Assembly (NCBI RefSeq): GCF_007680845.1
Contig: NZ_VEIY01000001.1
Span: 380,227 to 444,226, forward strand
DNA: 64,000 nucleotides
Direction of reading: 5' to 3'
Source: Curtobacterium pusillum
GTDB taxonomy: Bacteria > Actinomycetota > Actinomycetes > Actinomycetales > Microbacteriaceae
Positions 1-8,228 of this stretch are shown one piece after another. A program made the position numbers and the translations under genes. The notes under the pieces are model-generated. The model made no database searches. It was not told the origin of the DNA and was given only the letters and a program-made list of their open reading frames with translations. The first letter of the stretch is position 1. Every line of letters starts with the position of its first letter.

Positions 1-143
1 GGCGGCGGCAGGATGTCCGCCGCGATCCACGGGAACACCCACGTGAAGAGCGCGTACACGACGGCGGCGAGGAGCACGAGCAACAGGAGCACCTTGACGA
101 CGACGGGTCCGGGCAGGATCCGCCAGACGAACGGGAAGATCAC
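1..143 (-). CDS. Small hydrophobic membrane protein, C-terminus cut by window edge
   Basis: Read from a GTG at 143 towards the left edge, the frame is open for 47 codons and gives a strongly hydrophobic peptide starting VIFPFVWRILPGPVV, with one clear transmembrane segment (about residues 14-34) and a second hydrophobic stretch (FTWVFPWIAADILPP) before the edge. The GTG overlaps the sortase stop in a GTGA arrangement, so it is translationally coupled to the upstream sortase. I do not recognise a family. A tiny membrane protein directly after a class E sortase suggests an accessory role in cell-surface anchoring, but that is inferred only from position. Confidence 0.6.
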   Translation of the reverse strand, partial: MIFPFVWRILPGPVVVKVLLLLVLLAAVVYALFTWVFPWIAADILPP

Positions 144-937
144 TTCGAGATCTCCTTCGGCGTGCCCTCGGACGCGGGCATCCAGTAGGCGAGCTTGGCG
201 TGCACGACGTACCGCTCCTTGGCGGACCACATCGGGTGGCAGGCGGTGAGTGTCAACCAGCGGTCCTCGGAAGTGGGTTCGACCCCGGGCTTGTTCGGCA
301 CCGGGGCGATGGTCTCGACGTGGTCGGGCGTGACGATCTGCGAGTCGGTGACCTTGTAGACGTACCAGACGTCGAACTTCGTCTTGGCGTCCGTGACCCG
401 CACCACGATGTCGTCGCCGAGCTTGAGCTCCGCGATCTGGTTGAGCGGCTTGCCGTAGGTGACACGGTGGCCGGCGACGGCGAAGTTGCCCTCGGCGCCC
501 GGCATCGCGGTGTCCTGGTAGTGACCGAGGCCGACGGTGTTGAGGACCTTCTCACGATCCGTGCCCTCACCGATGGGTCGGTTGTAGTCCGCGCCGAAGC
601 GGGGGATCTGCATCGTGCCGAACACGGAGGACAGCCCGGGCGGCTCGGCGAGCACGGGCGCGGGCCCGCGGTGCTCGGTGCCGACGTCGGTGCTGGTCGG
701 CTTCTGCTTGAGGCCTTCGACGAGCTGCGTCTGCGAGTGGACGGCGACGACGTCGGTCCACCACGCGGTCCACACCACGTAGAGGCCCGTGGCTGCGCCG
801 GCGATGATGAGGAGTTCCGCGACGAGCGAGACGATCGCGCCACCCACGGTCTGGCGACGACGGGGTGCCGGGCGCCGAGCGTCGTCGGCATCGTCGCGGC
901 GTTCTCGCCGCGACGGGAGGGTCTCGTGTGCGGTCAC
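140..937 (-). CDS. Class E sortase
   Basis: 265-residue membrane-anchored cysteine transpeptidase. A charged N-terminal cytoplasmic segment is followed by one membrane helix (about residues 32-58) and an extracellular sortase domain. The catalytic triad is visible: His157 in AVAGHRV, Cys233 in TLTACHP and Arg242 in KERYVV. The TLTACHP form of the active-site motif is typical of actinobacterial class E sortases, which cut LAxTG-type sorting signals. It is coupled by a 4-nt overlap to a small downstream membrane gene. A long repeat-rich surface protein ending in LAYTG (55152-58511) is encoded in the same window and is a likely substrate. Confidence 0.92.
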   Translation of the reverse strand: MTAHETLPSRRERRDDADDARRPAPRRRQTVGGAIVSLVAELLIIAGAATGLYVVWTAWWTDVVAVHSQTQLVEGLKQKPTSTDVGTEHRGPAPVLAEPPGLSSVFGTMQIPRFGADYNRPIGEGTDREKVLNTVGLGHYQDTAMPGAEGNFAVAGHRVTYGKPLNQIAELKLGDDIVVRVTDAKTKFDVWYVYKVTDSQIVTPDHVETIAPVPNKPGVEPTSEDRWLTLTACHPMWSAKERYVVHAKLAYWMPASEGTPKEISK

Positions 938-1034
938 GGGGCTCCTGATCCGGATGGGGTGGTCGGACAGGTCTATCAGATCACGGCGACGACGCGATGA
1001 CCACGTTGTCCACAGCCCCCGTTAGCGTGGGGCG

Positions 1035-1484
1035 ATGCACCACCAGTTGCAGCACGTGATCCGTCCGTTCAGCCCCGACGACACCGAGAGCGTCGTCGCC
1101 CTGTGGGAGGCGTGCGGTCTCGTCCGCCCGTGGAACGACCCCCGACGTGACATCGCGCGCAAGCTGACGGTGCAGCCGGAGCTCTTCCTCGTGGCGGAGG
1201 ACGCAGACGACCCGACCCGTCCGGTCGTCGGCGCGGGCATGGCCGGGTTCGACGGGCACCGCGGCTGGGTCAACTACCTCGCGGTGCGGCCGGACCTGCA
1301 TGGGTCGGGGCTGGGGCGGGCGTTCATGGCCGAGTTCGAGCGGCTGCTGATGGAGCTCGGCTGCCCGAAGCTCAACCTGCAGGTGCGGGCCGGCAACGAG
1401 CAGGTGCTCGGCTTCTACGAGTCGCTCGGCTACGCGCCGGACCACACCGTGTCCCTCGGCAAGCGCCTCATCGCCGACGACTGA
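1035..1484 (+). CDS. GNAT family N-acetyltransferase (YpeA-like)
   Basis: 149 residues, a single GNAT domain. The segment FDGHRGWVNYLAVRPDLHGSG matches the YpeA subgroup, with the acetyl-CoA-binding motif as RPDLHGSGLGRAFM around residues 87-100. The C-terminal part (LQVRAGNEQVLGFYESLGY) is the usual GNAT N..A..FY..LGF segment. It should transfer an acetyl group from acetyl-CoA to an unknown amine. It is transcribed away from the sortase and ends just before a 12-nt tandem repeat. Confidence 0.85.
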   Translation: MHHQLQHVIRPFSPDDTESVVALWEACGLVRPWNDPRRDIARKLTVQPELFLVAEDADDPTRPVVGAGMAGFDGHRGWVNYLAVRPDLHGSGLGRAFMAEFERLLMELGCPKLNLQVRAGNEQVLGFYESLGYAPDHTVSLGKRLIADD

Positions 1485-1503
1485 GCCGACCGAGCCGACT
1501 GAC

Positions 1504-1563
1504 CCGACGACCGAGCCGACGACCGAGCCGACGACCGAGCCGACGACCGAGCCGACGACCGAG
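1504..1563 (+). repeat. 12-nt tandem repeat, five perfect copies
   Basis: Five back-to-back copies of CCGACGACCGAG fill the gap between the convergent GNAT and EamA genes; partial copies precede them from about 1485. The unit is a multiple of three, but the run lies after the GNAT stop codon and encodes nothing evident. Confidence 0.9.
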
Positions 1564-1579
1564 ACACCAGCACCCGCCG

Positions 1580-2521
1580 CTACGCCAGCGCGAGCCCGAC
1601 GGACGCCGTGATCGCCAGTCCGATGCCGGTCCACTGCACGGCACTGAGCCGTTCGCGCAGCACCACCCCCGCGAGCACCACCGTCCCGATCGGGTAGAGC
1701 GCGTTGAGCACGCTCACCACCGGCAGCGTCGTCGGGTCGTCGCTCGAGTGCAGCCCCGCCTGGATGAACACGTTCGCCATCGCGTCCAGGACGCCGCAGG
1801 CGATCACCGTCACCAGCAGTCGCAGCGGCCAGCGACCGCCCCGACCACGGCGTCCTGGAGGCGCGGCAGACCCCGGAGCGTCGGCCGACGTCGCGGGGTC
1901 TGCCGCGCCTCCAGACCGTCCCACCAGTCCCGCGACCGCCGCCGCCACTCCCAGCAGCACCGCCTGCAGCACCCGCGCCACGATGAGCGGCGCGACGCCG
2001 GAGTCGGACGGGGCGAGGTCGTAGGCGAGGACGATCCCACCGAACCCGCACCCGGCCACCGCCGCGGACACCAGCCCGCCCGCCGTCACACGCGCGCCGG
2101 AAGTGTCCCGGACGGCCGCCACCAGGACGACCGCGACGACCGCGACCACGAGCGCGCCGACCGCGAGTCCGGACAGCGCCGTCCCGCGGAGCACCGCGAC
2201 GAGCACCGGCACGACGGCTGCGAAGACCGCCGTGAGGGGCGAGAGCACGCTCATCGGCCCGATCGCCAGCGCCCGGTAGAGCAGGAGCACCCCGAAGCCG
2301 CCGGACGCACCCGCGACCGCGCCCCAGAGGACGGCAGCCCCCGTGAAGCTCCCGCCGACGACCACGAGCCCGAGGAGCAGCGGCACGATCCCGACTCCGG
2401 CGGCGACGGCCGCGACGGTCACCGCGCGGACGCGCCGGGAGGCCAGGCCGCCCAGGAAGTCGGCGAACCCGTAGACGAGGGCGCCGGACAGACCGAGGAC
2501 GACCGTGAGCACGGGTCCCAT
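1580..2521 (-). CDS. EamA/DMT-family transporter
   Basis: 313 residues, starting MGPVLTVVLGLSGALVYGFADF, with about ten hydrophobic segments in two halves, as expected for the drug/metabolite transporter superfamily (EamA repeats). The substrate is unknown. The open frame extends far upstream, but hydrophobic coding character begins at the ATG at 2521, 27 bp from the divergent CPBP protease start. Oddity: a hydrophilic linker (about residues 203-225, Gly/Ala/Pro-rich) between the two halves is encoded by a perfect 21-bp inverted repeat at 1855-1914. Confidence 0.85.
   Translation of the reverse strand: MGPVLTVVLGLSGALVYGFADFLGGLASRRVRAVTVAAVAAGVGIVPLLLGLVVVGGSFTGAAVLWGAVAGASGGFGVLLLYRALAIGPMSVLSPLTAVFAAVVPVLVAVLRGTALSGLAVGALVVAVVAVVLVAAVRDTSGARVTAGGLVSAAVAGCGFGGIVLAYDLAPSDSGVAPLIVARVLQAVLLGVAAAVAGLVGRSGGAADPATSADAPGSAAPPGRRGRGGRWPLRLLVTVIACGVLDAMANVFIQAGLHSSDDPTTLPVVSVLNALYPIGTVVLAGVVLRERLSAVQWTGIGLAITASVGLALA
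1855..1914. repeat. Palindromic repeat (REP-like family), copy inside EamA gene
   Basis: Perfect 21-bp arms at 1855-1875 and 1894-1914 flank an 18-nt centre. The outer part, CTGGAGGCGCGG, matches the core of the intergenic palindromes at 16195, 30972, 53751 and 62881. It is read in frame as a linker of the EamA protein. Confidence 0.85.
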
Positions 2522-2548
2522 CCTGCCCGGCCCGGTAGCCTGCGGTGC

Positions 2549-3688
2549 GTGAGCGTTCCCTACCACCGCCTGCCCCGCGTCGACGCACGCTGGAGGTGGT
2601 GGCGCCCACTGGTCGCACTCGCGTTCCTGGCGGGGTGGTACCTGGTGTCGCAGGTGCTCATCACGATCGCGTACTTCATCCCCGTCGCGGCGGTCCAGGG
2701 TGAGTCGGGATTGACCAGTCTGCTGGACACGCTGCAGAGCGGCGCGCTCGACCCGACCGACCCGCTCGTGCTCTCGCTCACGCTGGTGTCGCTCGTGGTC
2801 CTGCTCCCCGGGATCCTGCTCGCCGTGAAGATCGCGCGGGTCGGCCCGGCCGGCATCCTCTCGTCGACCCGGTTCCGCGTGCGCTGGCGCTGGGCGGCGT
2901 GGTGCCTCATCCCGACGCTGGTCATCTCGGTCGTGATGTTCCTCTTCCAGACCCACGGCATGTTCACCTCCGCAGGCGGCTTCGGCTGGGACCACGCCGC
3001 CATCGGGCAGTCCACCGTCACCCAGGCGACCCTCGCCACGACGATCGTGCTGGTCATCGTCCTCGTCCCGTTCCAAGGGGCGGCGGAGGAGTACATCTTC
3101 CGCGGGTTCCTCATGCAGACGATCGGCTCGTGGATCCCGGTGCGGATCGTCGGCACCGTCATCGCCGTGCTGGTGTCGACGGTCGTGTTCGCGAGCCTGC
3201 ACATCCCGAACGGCTACAACGTCTGGGGCATCCTCGACGTCGGCTCGTTCGGGCTGATCGCCGCGATCATCGTGCTCCGGACCGGCGGGCTCGAGGCCAC
3301 CGTCCTGCAGCACGCGTTCAACAACATCATGATCTTCGTCGTGCAGGCCCCGGGCTGGTCCAAGATCGACCTCACCTCGCAGGACGCGAACGGCACGGTC
3401 GGCGGGTGGCTCCTGACCCTGGCGACGTCGCTCGCGTACTGGGGCATGGTCGAGGTCCTCGCGACGTGGCGGAAGCTCGACCGACGGTTCCCCGGTGCCG
3501 AGGCACCGCGCTTCCGCGGTGCGGTGCCGGCCTGGGCGGGCGGGCGGCGGTGGACCGGGCCGGGAGGCGCGGGCTGGGTCGGCGCACCCGCCGGGCCCGA
3601 CGAGACGGTCGCGTCCAGTGCCCGTGACGGCGACCCGGCGGACGCCGGACCTGTGGAGAGCTCGCTGGGTGTCGCCGGTCGCCCGTAG
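2549..3688 (+). CDS. CPBP family intramembrane metalloprotease
   Basis: 379-residue multi-spanning protein. The diagnostic CPBP (ABC1/Rce1-like) motifs are present: EEYIFRG (EExxxR) near residue 187, a histidine in FASLHIP, and HAFNN (HxxxN) later. These polar residues in membrane helices are the proposed metal ligands. The N-terminus has a basic cytoplasmic stretch and TM1 at about residues 20-45. The C-terminal 55 residues are hydrophilic and Gly/Ala/Pro-rich. The GTG start at 2549 was chosen because it is the closest start to the conserved membrane region. Bacterial members process peptides or act in immunity to peptides; no substrate is evident here. Confidence 0.85.
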   Translation: MSVPYHRLPRVDARWRWWRPLVALAFLAGWYLVSQVLITIAYFIPVAAVQGESGLTSLLDTLQSGALDPTDPLVLSLTLVSLVVLLPGILLAVKIARVGPAGILSSTRFRVRWRWAAWCLIPTLVISVVMFLFQTHGMFTSAGGFGWDHAAIGQSTVTQATLATTIVLVIVLVPFQGAAEEYIFRGFLMQTIGSWIPVRIVGTVIAVLVSTVVFASLHIPNGYNVWGILDVGSFGLIAAIIVLRTGGLEATVLQHAFNNIMIFVVQAPGWSKIDLTSQDANGTVGGWLLTLATSLAYWGMVEVLATWRKLDRRFPGAEAPRFRGAVPAWAGGRRWTGPGGAGWVGAPAGPDETVASSARDGDPADAGPVESSLGVAGRP

Positions 3689-3697
3689 GCTCGTGGC

Positions 3698-5548
3698 ATG
3701 AGCACCACGCCCGCGCCCGCCGCCGTGTCGGCTCCCCGGGCCACAGCGCTCGACGTGCTGCACCGCGTGTGGGGCTACGACGACTTCCGCGGGGAACAGG
3801 CGTCGATCATCGACCAGGTCGTCGGCGGCGGGGACGCGCTCGTCCTCATGCCGACGGGTGGCGGGAAGTCGCTCTGCTACCAGGTGCCCTCGCTGGTGCG
3901 GGACGGCGTCGGCGTCGTGGTGTCGCCGCTCATCGCCCTCATGCAGGACCAGGTCGACGCCCTCGCCGCGAACGGCGTCAAGGCCGCGTTCCTCAACTCC
4001 ACGCAGGGGCCGGACGAACGTGCCCGGGTCGAGCGGGCCGTGGTGTCGGGCGAGGTCGACATGCTCTACCTCGCACCCGAACGGCTCCGGCTCGAGTCCA
4101 CCCGCACCCTGCTCGACCGTGCGCGGATCGCCCTGTTCGCCATCGACGAAGCGCACTGCGTCGCCCAGTGGGGCCACGACTTCCGCCCCGACTACCTCGA
4201 ACTCAGCGTGCTGCACGAGCGCTGGCCGACCGTGCCGCGGATCGCCCTCACCGCGACCGCGACGCCGCAGACCCACCGTGAGATCTCCGCGCGCCTGGGC
4301 CTCGACGACGCGGCGCACTACGTCGCCGACTTCGACCGGCCGAACATCCAGTACCGCATCGAACCGAAGACCGGCGCGCTGCAGCAGCTGCTGACCTTCA
4401 TCCGCACCGAGCACAGCGGCGACGCGGGCATCGTGTACTGCCTGTCCCGGAACTCGGTGGAGCGCACCGCGGCTGCGCTGGCCGAACAGGGGATCCAGGC
4501 GCTGCCGTACCACGCCGGCCTCGACGCGAAGGTCCGGGAACGCAACCAGTCCACGTTCCTGCGCGAGGACGGCGTCGTGATGGTCGCCACCATCGCGTTC
4601 GGCATGGGCATCGACAAGCCGGACGTCCGGTTCGTCGCGCACCTCGACCTGCCGAAGTCGGTGGAGGGCTACTACCAGGAGACCGGTCGCGCCGGCCGTG
4701 ACGGGCTGCCCTCCACCGCATGGCTCGCGTACGGCCTGAACGACGTCGTGCAGCAGCGCCGGATGATCGACCAGTCCGAGGGAGATGCCGCGCACCGTCG
4801 CCAGCTCAGCGCGCACCTCGACGCGATGCTCGCCCTGTGCGAGACGATCGAGTGCCGCCGGGTGCGGCTGCTCGCGTACTTCGGGCAGGAGAGCACGGCG
4901 TGCGGCAACTGCGACACGTGCATCGCCCCGCCGGAGTCGTGGGACGGCACCGTCCCGGCTCAGAAGCTGCTGTCCACCGTCGTCCGCCTCGACCGGGAAC
5001 GCGGGCAGCGGTACGGCGTCGCGCACCTGGTCGACATCCTGGTCGGCAAGCAGTCGCCGCGCGTGCTCGAGCTCCAGCACGAGTCGCTCGCGACGTTCGG
5101 CATCGGCAGCGACCTCAGTGAAGCCGAGTGGCGCGCGGTGGCTCGTCAGCTGCTCGCGCAGGGGTACGCCGCGGTGTCCGGGGATGGCTTCGGCACGATA
5201 GTCCTCAGCCCGACGAGCGCCGACGTCCTCGGTGGCAAGGTCGTCGTGCGCATGCGGCGCGACCCCGTGAAGGCTCCGCGTGCCGGCCGTTCCCGTCGCA
5301 GCACCGTCGTGACGGACATGCCGCAGGAAGCCATCGGCCTGTTCGAGGCGCTCCGTGCCTGGCGAGCGGCGCAGGCCCGTGAACAAGGTGTCCCCGCCTA
5401 CGTGGTGTTCAACGACGCGACCCTGCGGGGCATCGCAGCGGTGAAGCCGGCCGACGTGGACCAGCTCTCCGAGATCTCCGGCGTCGGCGGGGCGAAGCTC
5501 GAACGGTACGGCCGGGCCGTGCTCGACGTGGTCGCCGCTGCGGAGTGA
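3698..5548 (+). CDS. recQ: ATP-dependent DNA helicase RecQ
   Basis: 616 residues, the usual RecQ length. Domains in order: helicase core with Walker A (TGGGKSLCYQVP), DEAH box (AIDEAHCVAQWG) and motif VI (QETGRAGRDG); a RecQ C-terminal zinc-binding and winged-helix region with cysteines in CRRVRLL...CGNCDTC; and an HRDC domain at about residues 535-610. It unwinds DNA 3'-5' in recombination and repair. It starts 9 bp after the CPBP stop, so the two may share a transcript, though the functional link is not obvious. Confidence 0.97.
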   Translation: MSTTPAPAAVSAPRATALDVLHRVWGYDDFRGEQASIIDQVVGGGDALVLMPTGGGKSLCYQVPSLVRDGVGVVVSPLIALMQDQVDALAANGVKAAFLNSTQGPDERARVERAVVSGEVDMLYLAPERLRLESTRTLLDRARIALFAIDEAHCVAQWGHDFRPDYLELSVLHERWPTVPRIALTATATPQTHREISARLGLDDAAHYVADFDRPNIQYRIEPKTGALQQLLTFIRTEHSGDAGIVYCLSRNSVERTAAALAEQGIQALPYHAGLDAKVRERNQSTFLREDGVVMVATIAFGMGIDKPDVRFVAHLDLPKSVEGYYQETGRAGRDGLPSTAWLAYGLNDVVQQRRMIDQSEGDAAHRRQLSAHLDAMLALCETIECRRVRLLAYFGQESTACGNCDTCIAPPESWDGTVPAQKLLSTVVRLDRERGQRYGVAHLVDILVGKQSPRVLELQHESLATFGIGSDLSEAEWRAVARQLLAQGYAAVSGDGFGTIVLSPTSADVLGGKVVVRMRRDPVKAPRAGRSRRSTVVTDMPQEAIGLFEALRAWRAAQAREQGVPAYVVFNDATLRGIAAVKPADVDQLSEISGVGGAKLERYGRAVLDVVAAAE

Positions 5549-5626
5549 TCCGGGCACATGCCGCTGCGGGCATGAGCCAGCGGGTGTGATCACTACACTC
5601 GGAACCTCCCGTCAAGAGGAGGCCCG

Positions 5627-6370
5627 GTGTCCGGTTCGACGAAGCTCACCACCACGCTCAGCCGTGCGGTGGTGACCCCGCTCGCCCGGTTGCTGTGGCG
5701 TCCGCGGATCGTCGGTCGGAAGAACGTGCCGAAGCGCGGGCCGGTGATCCTCGCGAGCAACCACCGGTCGTTCATCGACTCCCCGGCGATCACGCTGATG
5801 GCACCGCGGAAGGTGTCGTTCCTCGCGAAGCAGGAGTACTTCACGGGAACGGGGTTCCGCGGGGCGGTGTCCCGAGCGTTCTTCGGTGGCATCGGCGCGA
5901 TCGGTGTCGAACGCGGCGCTGGTTCGGCGGCACAGCACGCCCTCGACCTCGGACTCGAACGGCTCGAGGCGGGGGAGGCCTTCGCGATCTACCCGGAGGG
6001 CACCCGTTCGCTCGACGGGCGCCTGTACAAGGGCCGGACCGGGGTCGCGTGGCTCGCGCTGACGAGCGGCGCTCCCGTGGTGCCCGTCGCGCTCACGGGC
6101 ACCGAGGACGTCCAGCCGGTCGGGTCGCGGATCCCCAAGCTCGCTCGGGTGACCATCGAGTTCGGGAAGCCCCTCGACCTGTCCGGCTACGGCGACGCGT
6201 CCTCCGGTCGAGCGAGGCGCCACGCGACCGATGCCGTCATGGCTGCGATCCAGGAGTTGAGCGGTCAGGAGCCCGCCAACGCGTACAACAACCCGCCAGC
6301 GACGATCGTCGAGCGGGTCCGGCAGGTGCTCCGGCGCGACGACCCCACCGAGGCGGTCGAGCCCGACTGA
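5627..6370 (+). CDS. 1-acyl-sn-glycerol-3-phosphate acyltransferase (PlsC family)
   Basis: 247 residues. The acyltransferase block I motif NHRSFID (NHxxxxD) is near residue 45, and the glycerophosphate-binding EGTRS block lies near residue 125. It should acylate lysophosphatidic acid to phosphatidic acid at the membrane in phospholipid synthesis. The GTG start at 5627 follows a purine-rich GAGGAGG site. The C-terminal tail contains a YNNPPATIVERVR segment typical of actinobacterial members. Confidence 0.92.
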   Translation: MSGSTKLTTTLSRAVVTPLARLLWRPRIVGRKNVPKRGPVILASNHRSFIDSPAITLMAPRKVSFLAKQEYFTGTGFRGAVSRAFFGGIGAIGVERGAGSAAQHALDLGLERLEAGEAFAIYPEGTRSLDGRLYKGRTGVAWLALTSGAPVVPVALTGTEDVQPVGSRIPKLARVTIEFGKPLDLSGYGDASSGRARRHATDAVMAAIQELSGQEPANAYNNPPATIVERVRQVLRRDDPTEAVEPD

Positions 6371-6469
6371 GCAGTGTCGGAACGCACTATTGCATATCTG
6401 AAATACTGGTGGTTGAATGGGGCTGTGCTCGGGCACACTCCCCGACATCCAGATCAGAAGGCAAGCAGC

Positions 6470-6793
6470 ATGTCCTCGACTCCACTCTTCGACTCCATCG
6501 CCCGTCAGACCGACGCCCCGTCCGTCGCGCACTCGACGATCTCCGCGGACTCCGCCCCGGCATCCCCGATCTCCTCGCCCGCTTCCGACCCCGTGCTCGT
6601 GCCGGCCGCCCTCGTCGCCGCGATCGAAGCGATCCCGGCACCTGTGTCCGGCACCTTCGAGACGGAACACCCGGTGGCCGCTGCCCAGCTCGTCCTGGTG
6701 GAAGCCGTCGCCGACGCGATGACCCGCGCCGTGGTGGACGCCGTCGCCTCCGAACTCGAGCGCATCGCCCGCGACGGCTTCGTCCGCGCCTGA
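6470..6793 (+). CDS. Small protein of unknown function
   Basis: 107 residues, starting MSSTPLFDSIARQ after an AAGCAGC site. The N-terminal half is Ser/Ala/Pro-rich and probably disordered; the C-terminal half (HPVAAAQLVLVEAVADAMTRAV... to FVRA) looks like a single amphipathic helix. No signal peptide or membrane segment is evident. Upstream there is an unusually AT-rich stretch (about 6385-6415) that probably carries its promoter. It lies just before the M23 peptidase. I do not recognise a family. Confidence 0.6.
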   Translation: MSSTPLFDSIARQTDAPSVAHSTISADSAPASPISSPASDPVLVPAALVAAIEAIPAPVSGTFETEHPVAAAQLVLVEAVADAMTRAVVDAVASELERIARDGFVRA

Positions 6794-6811
6794 CCGGGAG
6801 CACTCCTCCCC

Positions 6812-8104
6812 GTGACCGCGACCTCCGCAGACCTCGCGCCTCGCCGGCCCCGCCCGAGAGCTCGGCACGCCGCCCCGCCCGTGCCGACACCTGCGCCAGG
6901 GCCCGCTCGGGCGCAGGCCGCACCCCACTCGGCGCACGCGCACCCGACTCGGCGTGCGCGCCGTGCTGCGGAGGCTGCAGCAGCCGCCCCCGCCGCCGCC
7001 CCCGCCCCCGCCCCCGCCTTCGCCGCGCTGGCGTCTCCGCCCGGATGTTCCGACGTGTCGGGCCTCCAGACCACCGGGGCGACGGTGTCCCCTCCCGCCG
7101 CCCCGGTCTCCACGCTCCACCAGCCCGCCGCGCGACCGACCGCCGCCGGCGGTGGTGAGGCGAGCCGCGCCTCCCTGCCCGCCGCCCGCCCGACCGCCGC
7201 CGGTGTGGCGGACGCCAGCCGAGCCTCCCGTCCCGCCGCTCCCACCGCCGCCGGTGTGGCGGACGCGAGCCGCGCCTCCCGGCCCGCCGCCCCCACCGCC
7301 GCCGAGCTGAGCGTGCCGGCCCCGCTCCCGTCCCGCCGCACGCTCCGCCAGCCGCCGAGAACCACCAGCCCCGCCGACCTCGGTCGCGCTGCGAGCCGCG
7401 CACTCTCCGCGCCCGTCCGGACGATCGGCTCCGCGTTCGCCTCGGCCAAGGCCGTCCCACTCACCGCCACCGCCGTGGTCGCGTGCCTGTTCGTCACCGT
7501 CGCCACACCGCAGACCGCGCACGCCTCGACCTCGTCGGTTTTCTCCGCCGCATCGAACCTCGGCCGCGCGGCGCAGCACTTCACGGCAACGGGCGCACCG
7601 GCGATCGCCGTCGAGCGGGACGCGTTCGGGATCGGCTCCTCGGGACGACCCGCTCCTGCTGCTCCCGGGCAGGCAGCGGCGCTCGCGGACCCGGACGAGC
7701 ACGCCGTGCGCCCGGTGTCGGGGACGATCCCGGCGGCGGGCGGCTTCGGCTCCCGGTGGGTCAGCGGGTGCGGGGCGTGTTCGACGAACCACCAGGGCCT
7801 CGACTTCGCGGCTCCGCCCGGGACGGCGGTCGTCGCGGTGATGTCGGGCCGCGTCGAGGCCGCCGGGGTGTCCGGGGGCTACGGCAACCAGGTCCTGCTG
7901 CGACATCCGGACGGGACGCAGACCCGCTATGGGCACCTGTCGCGGGTCGACGTCCGGGCGGGCCAGACGGTGACGGCCGGCGGACGGATCGGTGCCGTGG
8001 GCAGCACGGGGGTCTCGACCGGCTCGCACTTGCACTTCGAGGTCATCCTCCGCGGCGGCCCCGTCGACCCGGCGGCGTGGCTCCGGGCCCGCGGCCTGCT
8101 CTGA
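6812..8104 (+). CDS. M23-family (LytM) metallopeptidase with long low-complexity N-terminus
   Basis: 430 residues. The C-terminal 130 residues form a LytM/peptidase M23 domain: NHQGLDFA supplies the first Zn ligands (HxxxD) and HLHFE the last, with YGHLS between. A hydrophobic segment near residues 212-235 (LTATAVVACLFVTVATPQTAHA) looks like an internal membrane anchor or signal. The preceding 210 residues are Ala/Pro/Arg-rich and include two exact-length 51-nt tandem repeats at 7201-7302. The role is probably peptidoglycan cross-bridge cleavage or scaffold binding outside the membrane. The GTG start at 6812 would leave the low-complexity region cytoplasmic; a start close to the hydrophobic segment cannot be excluded. 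Confidence 0.85.
   Translation: MTATSADLAPRRPRPRARHAAPPVPTPAPGPARAQAAPHSAHAHPTRRARRAAEAAAAAPAAAPAPAPAFAALASPPGCSDVSGLQTTGATVSPPAAPVSTLHQPAARPTAAGGGEASRASLPAARPTAAGVADASRASRPAAPTAAGVADASRASRPAAPTAAELSVPAPLPSRRTLRQPPRTTSPADLGRAASRALSAPVRTIGSAFASAKAVPLTATAVVACLFVTVATPQTAHASTSSVFSAASNLGRAAQHFTATGAPAIAVERDAFGIGSSGRPAPAAPGQAAALADPDEHAVRPVSGTIPAAGGFGSRWVSGCGACSTNHQGLDFAAPPGTAVVAVMSGRVEAAGVSGGYGNQVLLRHPDGTQTRYGHLSRVDVRAGQTVTAGGRIGAVGSTGVSTGSHLHFEVILRGGPVDPAAWLRARGLL
7201..7302 (+). repeat. Two 51-nt tandem repeats in M23 gene
   Basis: Units 7201-7251 and 7252-7302 each encode the 17-residue GVADASRASRPAAPTAA-type block. A degenerate third copy precedes them at about 7150-7200. Confidence 0.85.
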
Positions 8105-8228
8105 CCGGGAGGCGGACACCGTCGGCCGCGACGCGACGGGCCGCGCGCCGTCGGCGGCGACGCGACAGCACGAGGCGCGTACCGTCGGGGACGCGACGGC
8201 AGGGTGCCGCGCAAGGACGGAGACGGAC

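Noticed and set aside
1580..5593. A 1337-codon open frame on the minus strand running through recQ
   Set aside because: Only the last 313 codons (EamA) have protein-like hydrophobic structure; the rest is the GC-driven shadow of recQ and the CPBP gene on the other strand.
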